A stretch of DNA of 64,000 bases from the NCBI GenBank assembly GCA_003563055.1, contig PWSY01000036.1, positions 1-64,000 on the forward strand. The letters run 5' to 3'. Of this stretch, positions 59,117 through 64,000 are shown in pieces (position 1 is the first letter of the stretch; every line of letters begins with the position of its first letter). This stretch comes from Anaerolineaceae bacterium. GTDB taxonomy: Bacteria > Chloroflexota > Anaerolineae > Anaerolineales > Anaerolineaceae. The position numbers and the translations under genes were made by a program. Below the pieces are notes generated by a model, which was not told where the DNA came from, did not search any database, and saw only the letters and a program-made list of their open reading frames with translations.

Positions 59117-59674
59117 TTGAAGAAAATCATAAAGGAATACTGGTTATTATTAACCATTGCCAGCATCATAATCATTATTGACCAGATCACAAAAGCTATT
59201 GTTCGAGCAAATATTCCATTTGGTATGTCCTGGATGCCGATTGATTGGCTTGCGCCTTATTTTCGTTTTGTCAATTGGGAGAATCATGGTGCTGCTTTTG
59301 GCATGTTTCAAGAGGGGGGCATCTTTTTTGGAATTATGGCTGTTGTTGTATCGGTTTTTATCATCCTCTATTTCCCCAAAATTCCTCAAAACGAGCTTTT
59401 AATACGCTCCGCCCTATCAATGCAGATGGGGGGTGCCATTGGGAATTTGATTGACCGGATTCAATTTGGGCCGGTGACGGACTTTATTTCTGTTGGTCAA
59501 TTTCCTGTTTTTAATGTTGCTGATGCCAGTATCACTGTTGGTGTTGGCCTGCTCATTTTTGCTTTATGGTTAAGTGAACGTAAAGAAAAGGAAAAACAAA
59601 ATGAACAAGAACAAGAGATAGTAATGGATGATATTGGCAGAAATAACTCATCCACTGTTGATGGACAGACATGA
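59117..59674 (+). CDS. lspA: Lipoprotein signal peptidase
   Basis: 'IDQITKAIVRANIPFG', 'VNWENHGAAFGMF', 'GGAIGNLIDRIQFGPVTDFISV', 'FNVADASITVG'. Confidence 0.93.
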   Translation: MKKIIKEYWLLLTIASIIIIIDQITKAIVRANIPFGMSWMPIDWLAPYFRFVNWENHGAAFGMFQEGGIFFGIMAVVVSVFIILYFPKIPQNELLIRSALSMQMGGAIGNLIDRIQFGPVTDFISVGQFPVFNVADASITVGVGLLIFALWLSERKEKEKQNEQEQEIVMDDIGRNNSSTVDGQT

Positions 59675-60609
59675 AGCAAAAGAGCTTTTCTTTCGTGGTA
59701 GAACCGGGTGAGCCGATCAGGGTGGATAAGTTTTTAGATCAAAAGTTGCCCGAAATTTCTAGATCTCAAATTAAATTATTTATTGAAGCAGGAAATGTCA
59801 CTGTAGATGGCGATTTTATCCAAAAAGCGGGAGAAAAAGTGAAATCGGGAAGCACAATTAGTGTTCTTGTCACTGAAAAAGAATCGCAATCCTTGCTCCC
59901 AGAAAGATTTCCCTTAGAAGTCATATATGAAGACGGGAATGTCATTGTGTTAAACAAACCAGCAGGCACTGTTGTTCATCCAGGTGCTGGTAATCTAACA
60001 GGCACATTGGTCAATGGACTGTTGGCTTACTATCCTCCAATTCGTGAAGTTGGCGATAAAGAACGACCTGGTGTGGTGCATCGTTTGGATAAGGAGACAT
60101 CCGGGGTGTTGGCCTTTGCCAAGACAAACAAGGCCTATAAATATTTAATCAAGCAGTTCAAGTCCCGTGAAATTAATAAAACCTACCTGGCATTGGTCGA
60201 CGGTCATCCCCCGACACCAACCGGTCGGATTGAAGCCCCCATTGAACGTGATTCGAAATTTCGCACGAAAATGAAGGTTGGCATGAGCGGTCAGGGAAAA
60301 GACGCAATAACGGAGTATTTTGAGCTGCAACGCTTCGAGAGGTACTCTTACCTGGAAGTTCACCCAATTACCGGACGGACACACCAAATTCGGGTCCATC
60401 TCAGTTATATTGGGGTGCCTATTGTTGGAGATGTGCTGTATGGCCACCGAAGGCCCAGCATCAGTCTGGGCCGTTACTTCTTGCATGCGAAGTCACTCTC
60501 GTGTAAATTACCTGGTGACAGGGTTCAAACCACTTTTGATGCCCCATTGCCTGTCGATTTACAAGCTGTTATCAACGATTTGATGAATAAAAATAGGAAT
60601 ATGGGATGA
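59671..60609 (+). CDS. rluD: RluD-type 23S rRNA pseudouridine synthase
   Basis: S4 domain; '[19 protein letters not shown]', '[24 protein letters not shown]'. Confidence 0.93.
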   Translation: MKQKSFSFVVEPGEPIRVDKFLDQKLPEISRSQIKLFIEAGNVTVDGDFIQKAGEKVKSGSTISVLVTEKESQSLLPERFPLEVIYEDGNVIVLNKPAGTVVHPGAGNLTGTLVNGLLAYYPPIREVGDKERPGVVHRLDKETSGVLAFAKTNKAYKYLIKQFKSREINKTYLALVDGHPPTPTGRIEAPIERDSKFRTKMKVGMSGQGKDAITEYFELQRFERYSYLEVHPITGRTHQIRVHLSYIGVPIVGDVLYGHRRPSISLGRYFLHAKSLSCKLPGDRVQTTFDAPLPVDLQAVINDLMNKNRNMG

Positions 60610-61643
60610 ACTGGATTGATCTCAGGTCAGATACGGTTACCCTGCCAACAGAAAAAATGCGTAATGCGATGGCAGAGGCAGAACTCGGTGACGATGTTTA
60701 TGGAGAAGACCCTTCAATCAACCACCTACAAGCTCTGGCAGCTGGAAAATTAGGAAAAGAAGCCGCGCTTTTTGTGCCCTCCGGAACCATGGGAAACCTG
60801 GCAGCCGTTTTGGCGCATTGCGGTCGTGGAGATGAAGTCATTATGGGGGATAGGGCACACACCTTTCTTTATGAAGCAGGTGGTGTTTCGGCTTTAGGTG
60901 GGGTACACCCCCATACAGTGCCTAATCAGACAAATGGCACATTGCGTATAGAAGATATCCGCTCGGCAGTTCGTGATAACGATGTTCACTTTCCGAAAAC
61001 AAAATTGCTGATTCTCGAAAATACACATAACAATTGCGGTGGCGTTGCGGTCTCACGAGAATATATGTTGAAAGCAGCTTCTGTGGCACATGAGTCAGGT
61101 TTAGCTGTCCATCTGGATGGGGCCAGGATTTTTAATGCTGCTGTTGAACAGGACGTGCCAGTAGACCAGTTGGTGAGCATGGTTGATTCGGTCACTTTCT
61201 GCCTCAGTAAAGGGCTTTGTGCACCGGTTGGATCAGTTATTTGTGGGACTAAAGAGTTTATTGCAAAAGCATACCGGGTACGAAAACAGCTAGGTGGTGG
61301 AATGCGCCAGGCTGGTGTCCTGGCCGCAGCGGGGATTATTGCTTTGCAAGAAATGGTAAATAGGTTGTCTGAAGATCACCAACGGGCCAAGGTATTAGCC
61401 AAGGGATTAACTACAATTCCAGGGCTACGGCTTGATAAGGGTTCGCCAAACACTAATATGGTTTATTTGGAGCTTGATAAAGAAACAGGAATATTGGCAT
61501 CTGAATGTGCAAAACTCTTAAAACAGGAAGGAATCCTTATAGGTGTGACCGGCGAGAGACATCTTAGGTTGGTTTGTCATTATTGGATTCGAGATGACCA
61601 TTTGGAAATGGTCATGAAGGCTTTTCAAAGGGTTTTTGATTAA
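60606..61643 (+). CDS. ltaE: Low-specificity L-threonine aldolase
   Basis: '[34 protein letters not shown]', '[12 protein letters not shown]', '[17 protein letters not shown]'. Confidence 0.92.
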   Translation: MNWIDLRSDTVTLPTEKMRNAMAEAELGDDVYGEDPSINHLQALAAGKLGKEAALFVPSGTMGNLAAVLAHCGRGDEVIMGDRAHTFLYEAGGVSALGGVHPHTVPNQTNGTLRIEDIRSAVRDNDVHFPKTKLLILENTHNNCGGVAVSREYMLKAASVAHESGLAVHLDGARIFNAAVEQDVPVDQLVSMVDSVTFCLSKGLCAPVGSVICGTKEFIAKAYRVRKQLGGGMRQAGVLAAAGIIALQEMVNRLSEDHQRAKVLAKGLTTIPGLRLDKGSPNTNMVYLELDKETGILASECAKLLKQEGILIGVTGERHLRLVCHYWIRDDHLEMVMKAFQRVFD

Positions 61644-61758
61644 CCATGTGATTAATTCTCACTGAGCCCTATCCGCAAATGGGTCGTTTTTATCATATTA
61701 TTTGGCTAAAGCATTTTAAACCTTAATCAATGAGAAATTCTTTTATAGTGCCTGGAGC

Positions 61759-63129
61759 TTGGTTTTTATGTTAATCGTTTTATCTGATCTGCATTTTTCT
61801 GAAGCCGTATCTTCACAAATCAATGACCATCGTTTTAACCGTAATCTTATGCCAGAAAAATATCTGGCTTATTTTTTAGAGATCAATGCATTTGCCAAGG
61901 CGAATAAAATTGAAAAGGTGGATTTGGTCTTAGCCGGGGATGTCCTTGAAATCTCACGTTCTGCTATATGGTTGGAAGGTGATGACCGGCCATATACTGA
62001 TAATGAAGCCATCCAGCCTGGTTCATCTGTTGAGATAACCATTCTAAAAATTGTGCAAGCGATAGCTGATGAACAAAATGTTTGTGAAACATTGGCTTTA
62101 TTTCGAGACATCCAAAAATACTTTGATATGAATGTCCAATTACACTTGATTTTAGGCAATCATGACCGCTTAGCCAATGCCACACCCAAAATTCGTGAAA
62201 AAGTAAGGCAAATGTTTGGAATCGAGGGTGGAGGTGCTGAGATTGGTCATCGCCTTATCCTGAAAGATAAGCAGGGTAAACCCTTTTGCCTCGTGCGCCA
62301 TGGTCACGAATACGACCCAACCAACTTTGCATTGAATGTACGCCAAATGGAGATTATATCAACAGACATTCCAGAATCAGTCTATGGAAAAGCATGTTTG
62401 GGTGATATTACCACTATCGAATTTGGTGTGTCATTGTCATGGCTCTTTGTGAAAGAATACGGCAAAGAAGCCATCCAAAATGATAAGACTTTAATGGCAT
62501 TGTACCGGCGGCTAATGGAATTTGATGATGTTCGCCCTGCCTCTGCCTGGCTTTCTTTTCTTTTTTCAACACCTGGCGTTGATCAAAAACGCACCTGGGA
62601 ACTTGTAAAACCCTGTTTTACCAAAATTATTCACACACTCAGTCATCATAAGCAGTTTAATAAGACACTTGCTCAATCCGCTGCAATGAGTAAAAATGCA
62701 CGTTTTTGTCTGAAATTATTAATTAAATCAGGCATTTTCAACCAGGGAGTGCCCTATTGGTTGGTGAGCTTATTAATGAAAACTGCCTCGAAAACGATAA
62801 AGCTAGAATCTCAAGTCAACCTTGTTAAGCGTGAAGCGTTGATCGTGAATAAAAATTCGGGTTGTAAATGTGTGATCAGCGGTCATACGCATTTTCCTGA
62901 AGTAGCTTTGATAAGTGCTGAAAACGAAGATGAGCGTTATTATATCAATTCGGGAACTTGGCGAAATGTGATTCCTGCCACGAAAGATTATGATGACTTT
63001 GGCCGCTTGAGGGCCCTCACAAAAGTAATTGTCTTTTACCCAATGGAAAAAGATGATGCGGACAGAAAAAATCCCTGGTCTTTCCATCAAATGAGCGGTG
63101 TCAGTTTCGGCGCTCACCGGTTTCTCTAG
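61759..63129 (+). CDS. Calcineurin-like metallophosphoesterase
   Basis: 'LIVLSDLHFSEA', 'LVLAGDVLE', 'LILGNHDRL', 'CVISGHTHFPEV'; start may be the internal Met. Confidence 0.85.
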   Translation: MVFMLIVLSDLHFSEAVSSQINDHRFNRNLMPEKYLAYFLEINAFAKANKIEKVDLVLAGDVLEISRSAIWLEGDDRPYTDNEAIQPGSSVEITILKIVQAIADEQNVCETLALFRDIQKYFDMNVQLHLILGNHDRLANATPKIREKVRQMFGIEGGGAEIGHRLILKDKQGKPFCLVRHGHEYDPTNFALNVRQMEIISTDIPESVYGKACLGDITTIEFGVSLSWLFVKEYGKEAIQNDKTLMALYRRLMEFDDVRPASAWLSFLFSTPGVDQKRTWELVKPCFTKIIHTLSHHKQFNKTLAQSAAMSKNARFCLKLLIKSGIFNQGVPYWLVSLLMKTASKTIKLESQVNLVKREALIVNKNSGCKCVISGHTHFPEVALISAENEDERYYINSGTWRNVIPATKDYDDFGRLRALTKVIVFYPMEKDDADRKNPWSFHQMSGVSFGAHRFL

Positions 63130-63750
63130 GTGTAAGCATCGTGATATCTTTTTGATCTTCTCACTAAAAGCTAATCACGCAAAAAACGCATATGATGGTT
63201 TTTTCTAGTTTACCAGGATTTGGCAAATCTCTGATATTATTGACACTTTAACCTGAGCGAATGGACTTATAGAGAAAGGATATTCACACGTTGGGTAGCA
63301 GTAATCCAGGAGTTAATATTGGTTGATATTCAGTTTAGTTTTTCCAAAGCAATTAAAGTTTAGCTAGATTCTTCTCACCAGAGTCAATGTTAGTGATATT
63401 ATCAATTGACCCAGTGAGGTATATTGGCTGGTGGCTTATTTTCTGGATGATTCAGTAGACCTTAAGATTATGGCATTTGTTATCCAATTCCCACTCAACC
63501 GAGAAAAAAAACATTCGATTTTTATCATAAAGGTCATTGGTCATTTATTGATAGGCCACGAAGATTATGACCTAACCATAATGTTGATTTTATTCTGATA
63601 ATGACAATGAATTTTGTGGTTGTTTTCAGATTGCCTTCGAGCTCTTGTTTGTTATTTGATTGGAAGAAGATGGTCTGAAATGCAGTATTAGCAAAATTTG
63701 AGTTTTTGAATTAAATTATTTTAGTATTCGATTTACTCTGGAGTTTTTCA

Positions 63751-64000
63751 ATGATTGATCCAATAATTTTTTCAATTTCAATTGGTAACATCACTTTTTC
63801 ATTCTATTGGTATGGTTTCCTGGTTATGCTGGGAGTGGGCGTGGCTGCATGGATGACAGCTTTAGCTGTAAAAAAGCAAGGTGAAAACCCCGACCTGGTA
63901 AGGGATAGCTTATTGTGGGTATTACCAGCTGGCGCTGTGGGGGCCAGGCTATGGTATGTACTTAATGTCACATTGGGTGGTAATCTCCGTTTTATTGAGG
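63751..64000 (+). CDS. lgt: Prolipoprotein diacylglyceryl transferase, truncated by window end
   Basis: Manual translation MIDPIIFSISIGNITFSFYWYGFLVMLGVGVAAWMTALAVKKQGENPDLVRDSLLWVLPAGAVGARLWYVLN; absent from the ORF track because it has no stop in the window. Confidence 0.85.
   Translation, partial: MIDPIIFSISIGNITFSFYWYGFLVMLGVGVAAWMTALAVKKQGENPDLVRDSLLWVLPAGAVGARLWYVLNVTLGGNLRFIE

Overview
The window looks like a chromosomal segment of an anaerobic bacterium, probably Chloroflexota/Anaerolineae-like (inferred from gene content, not proven). Left to right it carries: tRNA-Gln; a fused membrane/spermidine-synthase-like protein; an ABC ATPase and an araB-like kinase; an alternative F-type (N-ATPase-like) operon with gene order atpD-C-Q-R-B-E-F-A-[PII/CdAR-like]-G; DUF389, treS, an error-prone-type dnaE, and inositol-phosphate synthase; a suf locus with divergent sufR; a roughly 19 kb hydrogenase locus (hypABFCDE, protease, [NiFe] large and small subunits, NuoG-like subunit, two NuoF/NuoE pairs, and a HATPase/PHP/DRTGG/CBS module); hisS; tRNA-His; a T-box leader with ileS; lspA-rluD-threonine aldolase; a metallophosphoesterase; and a truncated lgt. 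The strongest leads are: (1) a PII/c-di-AMP-receptor-like ORF translationally coupled between atpA and atpG of a predicted Na+-type ATPase operon; (2) a [NiFe] hydrogenase locus with two diaphorase modules, an [FeFe]-hydrogenase-style signalling module, and loss of cluster-ligand cysteines in three thioredoxin-like ferredoxin domains; (3) a two-copy short dispersed element with a conserved right end and a variable internal hairpin. All family names come from reading motifs by eye; no database searches were run.
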